The position numbers were made by a program, and so were the translations under genes. Positions 32,667 to 41,444 of a stretch of DNA of 54,494 nucleotides are shown in pieces (position 1 is the stretch's first letter; each line of letters opens with the position of its first letter). Location: NCBI GenBank assembly GCA_012269745.1, contig JAAXJR010000011.1, positions 1 to 54,494 on the forward strand. The letters run 5' to 3'. The notes beneath the pieces were generated by a model. That model did not search any database, had not been told where the DNA came from, and saw only the letters and a program-made list of their open reading frames with translations. The stretch is from Flavobacteriales bacterium (GTDB lineage Bacteria; Bacteroidota; Bacteroidia; Flavobacteriales; Schleiferiaceae).

Positions 32667-34847
32667 ATGAAAAGAAGCCTGCTACTCCTCAGTTTGATCT
32701 GTTTTGTGAATGCGTCAGCGCAAGTTGACCATTGGGAACAGCTTGTAAATGCTCACGATACTTGGACCTACTTCAAGGGAAATTCCGAGCCTCCGAGCAA
32801 TTGGAATACCGTTTCGTTTAATGATAGCAGCTGGCTCACCGGCAAGGGGTCCATCGGCTATGGAGATAATGACGACTCTACTACGATCTCCAACGTCTCG
32901 TCTATTTACATGCGTAAAACTTTCACGGTAAGTCAAAAAAACACGCTCCAGTCACTGGTATTGCACTCAGATTTTGATGACGGCTTTGTCGCCTACCTCA
33001 ACGGTGTGGAAATCGCACGAGCAAATATTGCAGATAGCTTACAACCACCTGCACATGATGACGTTCCAATGGAAAGCAGGGAAACCACTACACACAATGG
33101 GCCAACCACTTGGCAAGGTGGTGTGCCCGCCGCTTGGGTGATTGATGAGACGCTTTGGAGTAGTGCACTAGTCAACGGAAACAATGTTTTTGCTGTACAC
33201 ACCTTAGACAGTACAAATTCCTGGGATCTCACCACCAAATATTGGCTGCATTGCGCTACGTCATCTAACACTTTACTCCACGATAGTGCTGCCTCTTGGT
33301 TTGAATTCAATTCCTTCGAAAGTCCTGTAGCAATCATTCGGGTAAATTCTTTTGGTAAGGACATTACCAAAAATGAAAAAATCGATGCCTACATGGATAT
33401 CGTATGGGATGAAAATAGCAGCGCCTTCGCCTCTTATTCCGGCATTACCCAGCTTCAAACTAAAATTGGCATCAAAAAGAGAGGTAGAGTCTCCCTCTTC
33501 AACTTCCCTAAGAACGGCTATACTATTGAATCGAAAGACAGCTTTTGGGAAGATGATGACATAGAGCCATTGAACTTCCCTAAAGAAGAAGATTGGGTAT
33601 TGCATGGCCCTTGGGCAGACCGAACATTCATGAGGAATGCATTGGCCATGCATCTCACGCGCAAAACTGGAAATTATGCATCTAGAACAGCCTACGTAGA
33701 GCTCTTTGTGAATGGCGAATATGAAGGTATTTATGTCCTCATGGAAAAAATTAAGCGAGACAATGACCGGGTAGATATTGCCAAACTCAATCCTGATGAG
33801 ATTTCCGGTGACGATCTTTCTGGAGGATATATCTGGAGTACGGACTGGTGGGACGCAAATTGGTATTCCACATTTTACCCGTATGGTACAACTAATGAGA
33901 AGGTAAAATATCAATACATCTATCCAAAGGAGGGGAATATTGCCCCTGAGCAAGAGACCTATATTCAAAATCTCGTTGATGACTTTGAACACTCCCTTCA
34001 AAACACCTCTATTCCATACAAAGGAAAATACTGGGACGAGTATTTAGATATCAATTCGTTTGTGGACTATTTCCTCGTGCAAGAGCTCACCAAAAATATC
34101 GATGGCTTTAGAGCTAGTACGTATTACCATAAGGACAAAAACAGCAAAGACAGCCTCATCAAAATGGGACCTGTCTGGGATTTTAACTACTCTCTTGGAT
34201 TAACCTCAGTTTGTAATGGCTACGAATATGATGGATTCCAATACAACGGCTACTGCTCTGCACAGATACCAGCATGGTGGCGAAAACTCGTTCTTACCCC
34301 AGCTTTCGCTGATGCTGTGAATTGTAGGTGGAAAGAATTGAGGAGCACAGTATGGCACGAAGATTCTATAATGGCATTCATAGGAGATAACGAACTCATT
34401 TTAGATCAAGTGGCACAGCGAAACCACGATAGATGGCCATTGGATCCTGGAACGGTTCCTCTTAATGTTCAAGTCATAGATTCGACCTATGCAGGAGATG
34501 TAGATATCATGGAGACTTGGGTATCCAATAGATTGGATTGGTTAGACTCTAATATGATAGGCTCAGATTGCGCCACATTTAGTTTGGAAGAAGAAATTGC
34601 TTTAAGAAAAAACCTAAGGCTTTATCCAAACCCATCAACTGGTAATATTACACTGCTTCTTTTAAACGGACTACATGGTGATCTGCAAATAAGAAATCAA
34701 CTGGGCCAGATTGTTCACGTTGACGCAATTGAAGAGGGAACGACTAAAGTCAATTTAGGATTGAACCACCTTGAGAACGGTATTTACTTCGTAGAAGTTA
34801 AAACTAGCGTTAATTCCGTTTATCAAAAGCTAGTAATACAACATTAA
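32667..34847 (+). CDS. T9SS-exported CotH-family protein
   Basis: 726 residues. A signal peptide (MKRSLLLLSLICFVNASAQ) is followed by a beta-sandwich module (about 20-190) with WNTVSFNDSSWLTGKGSIGY and HSDFDDGFVAYLNGVEIA, common in front of CotH domains. The CotH domain covers about 215-630: FNFPKNGYTIES, WVLHGPWADRTFMRNALA, VELFVNGEYEGIYVLMEKIK and the acidic MGPVWDFNYSLG. The last 75 residues (LRLYPNPSTGNITLLLLNG to the end) are a type-A T9SS sorting domain. It is probably cell-surface or secreted and may phosphorylate a partner protein. The acyltransferase gene follows after 1 bp. Confidence 0.9.
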   Translation: MKRSLLLLSLICFVNASAQVDHWEQLVNAHDTWTYFKGNSEPPSNWNTVSFNDSSWLTGKGSIGYGDNDDSTTISNVSSIYMRKTFTVSQKNTLQSLVLHSDFDDGFVAYLNGVEIARANIADSLQPPAHDDVPMESRETTTHNGPTTWQGGVPAAWVIDETLWSSALVNGNNVFAVHTLDSTNSWDLTTKYWLHCATSSNTLLHDSAASWFEFNSFESPVAIIRVNSFGKDITKNEKIDAYMDIVWDENSSAFASYSGITQLQTKIGIKKRGRVSLFNFPKNGYTIESKDSFWEDDDIEPLNFPKEEDWVLHGPWADRTFMRNALAMHLTRKTGNYASRTAYVELFVNGEYEGIYVLMEKIKRDNDRVDIAKLNPDEISGDDLSGGYIWSTDWWDANWYSTFYPYGTTNEKVKYQYIYPKEGNIAPEQETYIQNLVDDFEHSLQNTSIPYKGKYWDEYLDINSFVDYFLVQELTKNIDGFRASTYYHKDKNSKDSLIKMGPVWDFNYSLGLTSVCNGYEYDGFQYNGYCSAQIPAWWRKLVLTPAFADAVNCRWKELRSTVWHEDSIMAFIGDNELILDQVAQRNHDRWPLDPGTVPLNVQVIDSTYAGDVDIMETWVSNRLDWLDSNMIGSDCATFSLEEEIALRKNLRLYPNPSTGNITLLLLNGLHGDLQIRNQLGQIVHVDAIEEGTTKVNLGLNHLENGIYFVEVKTSVNSVYQKLVIQH

Positions 34848-34848
34848 G

Positions 34849-35943
34849 ATGTATTACAAGAATCTTGATCCGCTAAGAGGATTTCTCGCTTTAATGGTTG
34901 TGGTTTTTCATTTGAACTACTTCTCCATTAATATAGGTTTACCCAACCTGCCTATATGGTCCTTCCTGAATAAAGGCACAGAGGCAGTATTAGTGTTTTT
35001 TGTCCTCAGTGGTTATCTGATCATAGGACAGCTTTGGGACGAAAAGAGTACAACCAGGTCCATCGCAATCCGAGATTTCTATTTGAGAAGGGTCTTGCGA
35101 TTGTATCCAGTCTATTATACTGTACTACTCGTCGGTTTAGGGATGTACTATTTTCTTGTTCCTTCACTTGGATGGGGTGCTGTGCCAAGCCATTCTATAG
35201 GAGAAGCTTTATTATACAATGTCCTTTTTCTACCCAATGTATTCAAACATGTAGCCGAACCAGGCAGTATCTTGGAAATACTCTGGTCCATTGGAATTGA
35301 AGAACAATTCTATTTAGCCATTGCACCCATATTTGCATTCATTCCCACGAAGAGAATATTTGCCCTTTTAACAAGCTTTACTTTCCTCTACTTCGGTCTC
35401 TATCATTTACCTCAATTTCAATTCCTTGCAGATTTCACTATGCTGTTCTTTTTCATGTCAGCGGGTGGAGTTATGGCATTGCTACAACGTCACAATATTG
35501 TTCTTTATGGCAATACTAGAGGTTCGAAACTTGTTATATATATGGCTTTCTTAGGTGTGTTTTTTACCGATGTATTCTACTCGTCGAACGATGTTCTCAA
35601 GCATGCTGCTTACCTCATCATTTTCGCCTTAATGGTGCCTACACTGGCACATGACCAAAATTTCAGCGGTGTAAACAAATGGTCTTCTAAACTGGGGAAA
35701 ATCTCTTATGGTATTTACATGTACCACATGATTGTAGTCAATTTTGTGCTATACCTAGGCGGCAAACTGCAAGGAATGGGAGTAGCACAGGGCGTAGTCT
35801 TAGGGTTTGATTGGATAGGTTCCATAAGCTTGACCATTTTAATCGCTTACCTCAGCTATACCTATTTCGAGATGCCCTTCTTAAAATTAAAGAATCGATT
35901 CCGAGGAACCTCCGCTGTTTCTAAACTCCACAAAGCGCCGTAA
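34849..35943 (+). CDS. Membrane acyltransferase (OafA/YrhL, acyltransferase-3 family)
   Basis: 364 residues with about ten transmembrane segments. LDPLRGFLALMVVVFHLNYF (6-25) is the family start, with His21 as the expected catalytic residue; FFVLSGYLI (residues 51-59) is the second conserved helix. These integral membrane enzymes transfer acetyl or other acyl groups to sugars of O-antigen, exopolysaccharide or related glycans. It begins one base after the CotH stop, so both are made together; it may modify the surface glycan on which T9SS-delivered proteins sit. Confidence 0.88.
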   Translation: MYYKNLDPLRGFLALMVVVFHLNYFSINIGLPNLPIWSFLNKGTEAVLVFFVLSGYLIIGQLWDEKSTTRSIAIRDFYLRRVLRLYPVYYTVLLVGLGMYYFLVPSLGWGAVPSHSIGEALLYNVLFLPNVFKHVAEPGSILEILWSIGIEEQFYLAIAPIFAFIPTKRIFALLTSFTFLYFGLYHLPQFQFLADFTMLFFFMSAGGVMALLQRHNIVLYGNTRGSKLVIYMAFLGVFFTDVFYSSNDVLKHAAYLIIFALMVPTLAHDQNFSGVNKWSSKLGKISYGIYMYHMIVVNFVLYLGGKLQGMGVAQGVVLGFDWIGSISLTILIAYLSYTYFEMPFLKLKNRFRGTSAVSKLHKAP

Positions 35944-35952
35944 TTTCGCGGC

Positions 35953-36657
35953 ATGGGAAAAGACAAACTCCGCAAGTTTCGCGAGAACGAAGAGATGCAC
36001 AATGTTGTGCAACCAACCACTGAAGAAGTTCGTAGTGGACTGCCGCTTAAAGGCAAATGGGCCGATCAACAATTCAAGAATGGTAACGGCCTAGTTCTAG
36101 AGCTCGGCTGTGGCAAAGGGGAATACACCGTGGAATTGGCCCGAAGAACTCCTGATAAAAACCATATTGGCGTCGATATCAAAGGTGCTCGCTTGTGGAG
36201 AGGTGCAAAAACTGCGACCGAAGAAGGGCTCGAAAATGTGGCCTTTTTACGCACGAGAATTGACTTTATCGAGCACTGTTTTGGGGAGAATGAAGTGGAT
36301 GAAATTTGGATCACTTTCCCGGACCCTCAGATTAAGCACAACCGCGCTAAACACAGACTGACACATCCGCAATACCTTTTGAAGTATGCGAAATTCCTAA
36401 AACCCGGGGGCACCGTGAACCTCAAATGTGATAGCGAGTACCTGCACGGATACACCCACGGTATCGTCCATATGCTGGGTCTCGAAATTGAGGAAGCATA
36501 CCACGACATCTACAAACAAATCAAGCCCAACGAAGGCATCCTTTTTGATGTCATCACACATTATGAAACCATGTGGCTCAACCAGGGCAAGGCCATCACC
36601 TACCTCCGCTTCAAGCTAGACGGCATCGAAGAGGCTATGGCGAAATTGAGCAAATAA
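35953..36657 (+). CDS. trmB: tRNA (guanine-N7)-methyltransferase (TrmB)
   Basis: 234 residues. The SAM-binding motif VLELGCGKGEYTVELAR (48-64), GVDIKGARLWRGAKTATEEG (74-93), FLRTRIDF and the signature WITFPDPQIKHNRAKHR (117-133) with HPQYL are characteristic of TrmB, which methylates G46 of tRNA. The length is slightly above the usual 210-230. It is 9 bp after the acyltransferase stop and shares one base (TAATG) with the next gene. Confidence 0.95.
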   Translation: MGKDKLRKFRENEEMHNVVQPTTEEVRSGLPLKGKWADQQFKNGNGLVLELGCGKGEYTVELARRTPDKNHIGVDIKGARLWRGAKTATEEGLENVAFLRTRIDFIEHCFGENEVDEIWITFPDPQIKHNRAKHRLTHPQYLLKYAKFLKPGGTVNLKCDSEYLHGYTHGIVHMLGLEIEEAYHDIYKQIKPNEGILFDVITHYETMWLNQGKAITYLRFKLDGIEEAMAKLSK

Positions 36658-37010
36658 TGGCGAGCGAATTCTTCGATAGGGTGTATAACGTTGTACGTCT
36701 CATTCCTGAAGGCAAAGTCACTACCTACGGACACATTGCCCGTTTCTTAGGGGCAGCAAGAAGCGCTCGCGTTGTAGGGTATGCCATGAATGCATCCCAT
36801 AGCGATCAAAGCATTCCAGCGCACCGCGTAGTCAACAGGATAGGCGTACTTACTGGCAAGCATTTCTTCGGCGGATCAACACTTATGCAAGATCTACTCG
36901 AGAGCGAAGGGGTATGTGTTGTAGACGACCAAATTCAAGAATTCCAGAAGCACCTTTGGGATCCAATGGAGCACCTGAACCAAGAGGATTTTTTAGAAAA
37001 TCTTATTTGA
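36657..37010 (+). CDS. Alkyltransferase-like protein (ATL), DNA-damage recognition
   Basis: 117 residues from the ATG at 36657 that shares its A with the trmB stop. It has the C-terminal DNA-binding domain of O6-alkylguanine alkyltransferases (FDRVYNVVRLIPEGKVTTYG, GAARSARVVGYAMNAS), but the reactive PCHR is PAHR here (SIPAHRVVNRIG, Ala55 in place of Cys). ATL proteins bind alkylated guanine without repairing it and hand it to nucleotide excision repair. Its 3' end overlaps by 8 bp the next gene on the other strand. Confidence 0.88.
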   Translation: MASEFFDRVYNVVRLIPEGKVTTYGHIARFLGAARSARVVGYAMNASHSDQSIPAHRVVNRIGVLTGKHFFGGSTLMQDLLESEGVCVVDDQIQEFQKHLWDPMEHLNQEDFLENLI

Positions 37011-37299
37011 CGAAGTCTAAGGCCTGCAGAGCTAGCGAGGGCCATTGCTCCTTGTAAGTTTCAGGAATTTGCAACCAATCTTTCATCGGGCGACCTTTTC
37101 CAGAGGGGTCAAAGAGCACAGCACCTTCAAAATCCGGCAACATCTCTTCAATAGCCTCCTTCCCTACTTTCACCACCAAGCACTGCTGAAAACCGCAGAC
37201 AAAATGAGCTTTTCCGACCTTCAACGAAGGTTTCCCAAACAATTGACCCGGTTCAACCCCTTCGAGAGACTCAGCAAGTACAGCTAATTCCTCCTTCAC
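37003..37299 (-). CDS. TfoX/Sxy N-terminal-like or MmcQ-like small protein
   Basis: 98 residues with a GTG start that overlaps the upstream stop as GTGA. The pattern QLFGKPSLKVGKAHFVCGFQ (18-37), a middle strand VVKVGKEAIEEML and KGRPMKDWLQIP resembles TfoX/Sxy N-terminal domains and the related MmcQ/YjbR fold. In competence, Sxy-type proteins work with CRP, but this single-domain form has no known role. It is translated downstream of the CAT-like gene, and its 3' end overlaps the ATL gene. Confidence 0.6.
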   Translation of the reverse strand: MKEELAVLAESLEGVEPGQLFGKPSLKVGKAHFVCGFQQCLVVKVGKEAIEEMLPDFEGAVLFDPSGKGRPMKDWLQIPETYKEQWPSLALQALDFVK

Positions 37300-37931
37300 G
37301 ACGGATTGTTTAATTCTTGCTGCAACTGTTCGAAATATCGGGCAATGTGCAAGCCGTCCATCAGTGCGTGATCCACCTCAAGCTGGAACGGGAGATAATA
37401 CTTTCCTTCACGCTGAAAAATCTTGCCAAAAACCGTTCGCGGAATACTATGCCCTTCGCCTTTTTTGGGATGGGTAAAGGAGGTGAATGAAATCCAAGGA
37501 ATGGTGGTTCCGTACATCAGGTTCGTGCGATCTGGCCTTGGGTCTAACGGGAGGCCTGCTGCTGCCTTTTTAGTGATTTCGCTGGAGCGGTGGATAAAAT
37601 CCAACATAGACTCTTGTGAGTTCCATGGATAATAAGCGAAGGTGAAGGCATCCGAATCGTTTTTTAACACTGAACAGCCCATATCAATACTACTGTGCTC
37701 CACGACCCCATCGTCTTGGCGACGCAGGCGCATTGGGCGGTATTTATTGGCGGCTGACAGCGTGCAGTATAAAAGCGCATGATGAATGCTTAAGGAATGA
37801 GTCCTACAGAATTCCCAAATGGTCGTTGCATCAAGCTCAACGGTAATGCCGACAAACGGGTCCTTGAAATCCTTGAAGAAAAGATAGCTTTCCTTACGGT
37901 CCCAATTCTCTATATCCACCTTCGTTTCCAT
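37296..37931 (-). CDS. Chloramphenicol acetyltransferase-like (CatA family) enzyme
   Basis: 211 residues from METKVDIENW at 37931; the longer frame overlaps the divergent gene. The family's Ser/Thr-rich core and the catalytic HxxxDG are seen as VDHALMDGLHIARYFEQLQ near the C-terminus; SIHHALLYCTLSAANKY and IDMGCSVL fit the trimeric CAT fold. Real CatA detoxifies chloramphenicol; many environmental homologues acetylate other small alcohols, so resistance cannot be claimed from this sequence. It overlaps the TfoX-like gene and is divergent from the MmcQ gene by 36 bp. Confidence 0.75.
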   Translation of the reverse strand: METKVDIENWDRKESYLFFKDFKDPFVGITVELDATTIWEFCRTHSLSIHHALLYCTLSAANKYRPMRLRRQDDGVVEHSSIDMGCSVLKNDSDAFTFAYYPWNSQESMLDFIHRSSEITKKAAAGLPLDPRPDRTNLMYGTTIPWISFTSFTHPKKGEGHSIPRTVFGKIFQREGKYYLPFQLEVDHALMDGLHIARYFEQLQQELNNPS

Positions 37932-37967
37932 ACTGACGAAGATACCGATTGAACGTATCTTTAGCCC

Positions 37968-38318
37968 ATGAATCACGAAGTAATACGCGACTACGCCTTA
38001 AGTTTTCCCTTTGCCGACGAAAGTTTCCCCTTCGACGATACCTCGCTCGTGTTCAAGGTTCACGGTAAGATGTATGCCATTTTAAGCTTGGATGATCAAC
38101 CCGCAAGAATCAATCTAAAAAACGATCCTGAGCGAAATATTGAGCTGCGCGAAGAGCACGATTGGATTATACCCGGCTACCATTCGAACAAGCGTCATTG
38201 GAACACGGTTATTGTCGAAGAATACGCCTCCTGGGAGCTCATCAAGGAGATGATTGAAACGAGCTACAAACTTGTTTGGCAAAAGCTGCCAAAGAAAGTG
38301 CGAGAAGGCGGTGTATAG
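37968..38318 (+). CDS. MmcQ/YjbR-family protein
   Basis: 116 residues of the MmcQ/YjbR fold: FPFADESFPFDDTSLVFKVH (14-33), GKMYAILSLDDQPARINLK (34-52), HDWIIPGYHSNKRHWNTVIV (64-83) and a C-terminal helix YKLVWQKLPKK. The family binds DNA-like ligands in some cases, but its function is not settled. It sits 16 bp before lepA, probably in the same transcript, and divergent from the CAT-like gene. Confidence 0.85.
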   Translation: MNHEVIRDYALSFPFADESFPFDDTSLVFKVHGKMYAILSLDDQPARINLKNDPERNIELREEHDWIIPGYHSNKRHWNTVIVEEYASWELIKEMIETSYKLVWQKLPKKVREGGV

Positions 38319-38334
38319 TGTATTTTAGCAGACT

Positions 38335-40131
38335 ATGAAAAACATCCGTAATTTCTGTATAATCGCCCACATCGATCACGGGAAGTCTACCTTGGCTGAC
38401 CGCTTGTTAGACGTGACTTCCGCCGTAAGTGACCGTGAAAAGCAAGACCAGCTTTTGGACGATATGGACCTCGAGCGCGAGCGTGGTATTACCATCAAAT
38501 CGCATGCGGTTCAGATGTACCATGAGAAAAACGGAGAAAAATACACGATCAACCTGATCGATACTCCAGGACACGTGGACTTCTCCTACGAAGTTTCACG
38601 TTCTATTGCTGCTTGTGAAGGAGCCCTATTGATTGTAGATGCCGCACAAGGCATCCAGGCTCAGACCATCTCAAACCTGTATTTGGCCCTCGAGCACGAT
38701 CTAGAGATTATCCCTATTCTCAACAAGATCGATTTGCCTTCTGCCAACCCAGAGGAGATCGGCGACCAGATTATTGATTTGATTGGTTGTGACCGCGAAG
38801 AAATATTGCACTGTTCAGCAAAGACTGGACAAGGTGTGCCGGAAATTCTCGATGCAATTATTGAACGCATTCCAGCCCCGGAAGGAGATCCAAATGGCCC
38901 ACTTCAAGCATTGATTTTTGACAGCCACTTCAATCCCTTCCGAGGTATTGAGGCCATTTATAAAGTCGTTAATGGCTCTATCAAGAAAGGCCAGCGTGTA
39001 AAATTTATGTCTACCGGAAAGCAGTACGATGCTGATGAGATTGGTGTGAATTTGATCAAACAGAACCCGACGAAGGAAATTAAAACTGGGGATGTTGGCT
39101 ACATCATCTCTGGAATTAAGGATGCCAAGGAAGTTAAAGTTGGTGATACGATTACGGCTGTAGAAAGCCCTGCAGATAGTGCCATCGAAGGATTTGAAGA
39201 GGTCAAGCCGATGGTATTCGCGGGTATTTATCCCGTAGAAACAGAGGAATTCGAAGAGTTGCGCGCTTCGTTAGAAAAGCTACAGCTGAACGACGCCTCG
39301 CTAACATTTGAAGCAGAGACCTCGGCTGCACTTGGCTTCGGCTTCCGTTGTGGGTTCCTTGGAATGCTACACATGGAAATCATCCAGGAACGATTGGAAC
39401 GTGAGTTCAACATGACAGTGATTACCACCGTTCCTAACGTGAGCTACAAAGCCTACATGAAGAGCGAGCCTGAAAAGGCTATCTGGGTTCAAAACCCAAC
39501 CGACTTCCCAGATCCAACGAAAATGGACTACATGGAAGAGCCGTTCATCAAAGCACAAATCATTACGAGTTCAGACTTCGTTGGCCCTGTGATGAACCTC
39601 TGTATTGGAAAGCGCGGTCAGTTGACCAACCAAACGTACCTCACCAGCGATCGTGTAGAACTGAGTTTCGATATGCCGCTGGCTGAAATTGTATTTGATT
39701 TCTACGACCGATTAAAAACCATCTCTAAAGGGTATGCTTCTTTCGATTACCACCCTATTGGTTACCGTGAAAGTGTCCTTGTTAAGGTGGATGTCATGCT
39801 CAACGGTGATCCTGTAGATGCGTTGAGTGCGTTGATCCACAAAGACAACGCCTACGACATCGGTAAGAAGATGTGTTCCAAGCTGAAAGAATTGATCCCA
39901 CGTCAACAGTTCATGATTGCCATTCAGGCGGGTATTGGAAATAAAATTATTGCACGTGAAACCCTGAGTGCACTGCGTAAGGATGTTACTGCGAAGTGTT
40001 ACGGTGGTGATATTTCACGTAAGCGCAAGCTTCTTGAAAAGCAAAAAGCGGGTAAGAAGCGTATGCGTCAGCTTGGTAATGTAGAGATTCCTCAAAGCGC
40101 CTTTTTAGCAGTTCTAAAGCTGAACGATTAA
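38335..40131 (+). CDS. lepA: Elongation factor 4 (LepA), translational GTPase
   Basis: 598 residues. The G domain carries [16 protein letters not shown] (P-loop), [10 protein letters not shown] (switch I), [12 protein letters not shown] (G3) and NKIDLPSA (G4). Next are the EF-Tu-like domain 2 and EF-G-like domains III and V. The LepA-specific C-terminal domain contains [16 protein letters not shown] and ends [20 protein letters not shown]. LepA back-translocates or remodels stalled ribosomes under ionic stress. It follows the MmcQ gene by 16 bp. A full-length protein with no missing motifs. Confidence 0.97.
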   Translation: MKNIRNFCIIAHIDHGKSTLADRLLDVTSAVSDREKQDQLLDDMDLERERGITIKSHAVQMYHEKNGEKYTINLIDTPGHVDFSYEVSRSIAACEGALLIVDAAQGIQAQTISNLYLALEHDLEIIPILNKIDLPSANPEEIGDQIIDLIGCDREEILHCSAKTGQGVPEILDAIIERIPAPEGDPNGPLQALIFDSHFNPFRGIEAIYKVVNGSIKKGQRVKFMSTGKQYDADEIGVNLIKQNPTKEIKTGDVGYIISGIKDAKEVKVGDTITAVESPADSAIEGFEEVKPMVFAGIYPVETEEFEELRASLEKLQLNDASLTFEAETSAALGFGFRCGFLGMLHMEIIQERLEREFNMTVITTVPNVSYKAYMKSEPEKAIWVQNPTDFPDPTKMDYMEEPFIKAQIITSSDFVGPVMNLCIGKRGQLTNQTYLTSDRVELSFDMPLAEIVFDFYDRLKTISKGYASFDYHPIGYRESVLVKVDVMLNGDPVDALSALIHKDNAYDIGKKMCSKLKELIPRQQFMIAIQAGIGNKIIARETLSALRKDVTAKCYGGDISRKRKLLEKQKAGKKRMRQLGNVEIPQSAFLAVLKLND

Positions 40132-40138
40132 GACCTAT

Positions 40139-40164
40139 ATTGTAGGTATGATTACACCTACAAT
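40139..40164 (+). promoter_or_regulatory. Hairpin that encloses a start codon
   Basis: ATTGTAGGT (40139-40147) and its perfect complement ACCTACAAT (40156-40164) form a 9-bp stem around an 8-nt loop that contains the ATG of the following gene at 40148. The only ribosome-binding-like bases (GTAGG) are in the stem, so folding would hide both signals. It could be a translational control or chance. Confidence 0.45.
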
Positions 40165-40621
40165 CGTCGAATTCGAAGGCGCACTACTTTGTGGCGCCTC
40201 ATCTTCCATGTCCCTTAGATCTTTCACCCCTTGGACCCTCTGGCCCAAAGTGATGCCAAAGCTCGCTCGTGTGAGCAACCGCTGCAATGCAGACCTAATT
40301 TCGTTACGTTCTTTTGACGGCGTGCCTGTTTTCGGTCCAACGGCAGATCCAAGTTTCACCTACTGGGGCGGCGCAGAAGTAAACGGTCCTAATGAAGGTC
40401 TTGAGCACCTCGAAATTCCGTCGGGCACCTATGCTGTGTTTCACTACAAAGGGCTGAGCAGCGACTCTACGGTGTGGCGCTATATCTACAGTCAATGGCT
40501 CCCAAATAGTCCGTGGGAGTTGGACGATCGACCGCACTTTGAACGGCTGGGCGCGAAATACAAGAACGAAGACCCAAATTCAGAAGAGGATATTTACATC
40601 CCTATTCGACCAAGAGCATAA
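40148..40621 (+). CDS. GyrI-like small-molecule-binding (AraC effector-type) protein
   Basis: 157 residues matching the GyrI-like or AraC effector-binding fold: VEFEGALLCGASSSMSL at the start, LWPKVMPKLARV, FGPTADPSFTYWGGAEV, the PSGTYAVFHYKGL strand (91-103) and a final W.Y.Y.QWLPNSPWELDDRPHFE with acidic and aromatic residues that line the ligand cleft in this family. It has no helix-turn-helix, so it probably binds a small hydrophobic or cationic compound and may protect or sense. It starts 16 bp after lepA and is followed by a strong terminator. Confidence 0.78.
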   Translation: MITPTIVEFEGALLCGASSSMSLRSFTPWTLWPKVMPKLARVSNRCNADLISLRSFDGVPVFGPTADPSFTYWGGAEVNGPNEGLEHLEIPSGTYAVFHYKGLSSDSTVWRYIYSQWLPNSPWELDDRPHFERLGAKYKNEDPNSEEDIYIPIRPRA

Positions 40622-40652
40622 AAAAACCCCGGCCTCGCGGCCGGGGTTTTTG
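40621..40652. terminator. Bidirectional rho-independent terminator
   Basis: The stem AACCCCGGCC / GGCCGGGGTT (40625-40634, 40639-40648) with loop TCGC is flanked by runs of A and T. It separates the GyrI-like gene from convergent sdhB. Confidence 0.9.
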
Positions 40653-40683
40653 ATGTGTTAGCCTTGCGGCTATGTTTAGGATC

Positions 40684-41436
40684 TTATTTGTTGCTGCTCA
40701 ATGAGGCGAACAAGTAATCGCGGTTCATGCGCGCGATGTTTTCTAGAGAGATTCCCTTTGGACACTCTACCTCACAAGCACCAGTGTTGGTACAGTTACC
40801 AAAGCCTTCTAGGTCCATTTGGTTCACCATGTTCAATACACGCTCTTTCGCCTCTGGCTGCCCTTGCGGAAGCAATGAGAACTGGCTAATCTTCGCTGAT
40901 GCGAACAACATTGCTGAAGAGTTCTTACAGGTTGCAACACAAGCCCCACAACCGATACAAGTTGCCGCATCAAATGCCTTGTCTGCATTTTCCTTTGGTA
41001 CAGGAATAGCGTTGGCATCAATCGTATTACCAGAGGTGTTTACTGAGATAAACCCACCTGCACGCTGAATGCGGTCAAAAGCAGAACGGTCTACCATCAA
41101 ATCTTTAATGATAGGGAATGCCTTTGCACGGAACGGCTCGATGTAGATGGTGTCGCCGCTCTTAAATTCACGCATGTGCAACTGACACGTCGTAATTTTT
41201 CGGCCTGGACCGTGTGCTTCACCATTGATAAATAGCGAACACATACCGCAGATACCTTCACGACAGTCGTGATCGAACACTACCGGCTCGATGCCCTGGT
41301 CGATCAACTGCTCGTTCAAGTAATCGAGCATTTCAAGGAAGCTCATGTCCTCCTCTACACCCGAGATTGGGTACGTTTTCATTTCACCCTTTGCTTCAGG
41401 GCCTGCTTGTCTCCAGATCTTTAATGTTAAATCCAT
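40684..41436 (-). CDS. sdhB: Succinate dehydrogenase iron-sulfur subunit (SdhB)
   Basis: 250 residues. The [2Fe-2S] site is [15 protein letters not shown], the first cysteine group of the C-terminal domain is [15 protein letters not shown] (ferredoxin-like), and the last cluster is [19 protein letters not shown]. The B subunit passes electrons from the flavin to the haem and menaquinone. It is the last gene of the sdhCAB operon, 8 bp after sdhA. The sequence resembles epsilon-proteobacterial fumarate reductase-type (class B) enzymes more than E. coli Sdh, as expected for Bacteroidota. Confidence 0.95.
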   Translation of the reverse strand: MDLTLKIWRQAGPEAKGEMKTYPISGVEEDMSFLEMLDYLNEQLIDQGIEPVVFDHDCREGICGMCSLFINGEAHGPGRKITTCQLHMREFKSGDTIYIEPFRAKAFPIIKDLMVDRSAFDRIQRAGGFISVNTSGNTIDANAIPVPKENADKAFDAATCIGCGACVATCKNSSAMLFASAKISQFSLLPQGQPEAKERVLNMVNQMDLEGFGNCTNTGACEVECPKGISLENIARMNRDYLFASLSSNK

Positions 41437-41444
41437 AGTCTGAA

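Noticed and set aside
36573-36656. Longer start of the alkyltransferase-like gene
   Set aside because: It lies wholly in the trmB coding region in another frame and has no similarity to the family; the TAATG start is more likely.
37296-37931. Chloramphenicol resistance gene
   Set aside because: The CatA-type fold is present, but many environmental homologues have other substrates; no mobile context.
37932-37976. Longer start of the CAT-like protein
   Set aside because: It would overlap the divergent MmcQ gene; METKVD fits the family start.
40139-40164. Riboswitch upstream of the GyrI-like gene
   Set aside because: The gap to lepA is only 16 bp; a single short hairpin is not a riboswitch.
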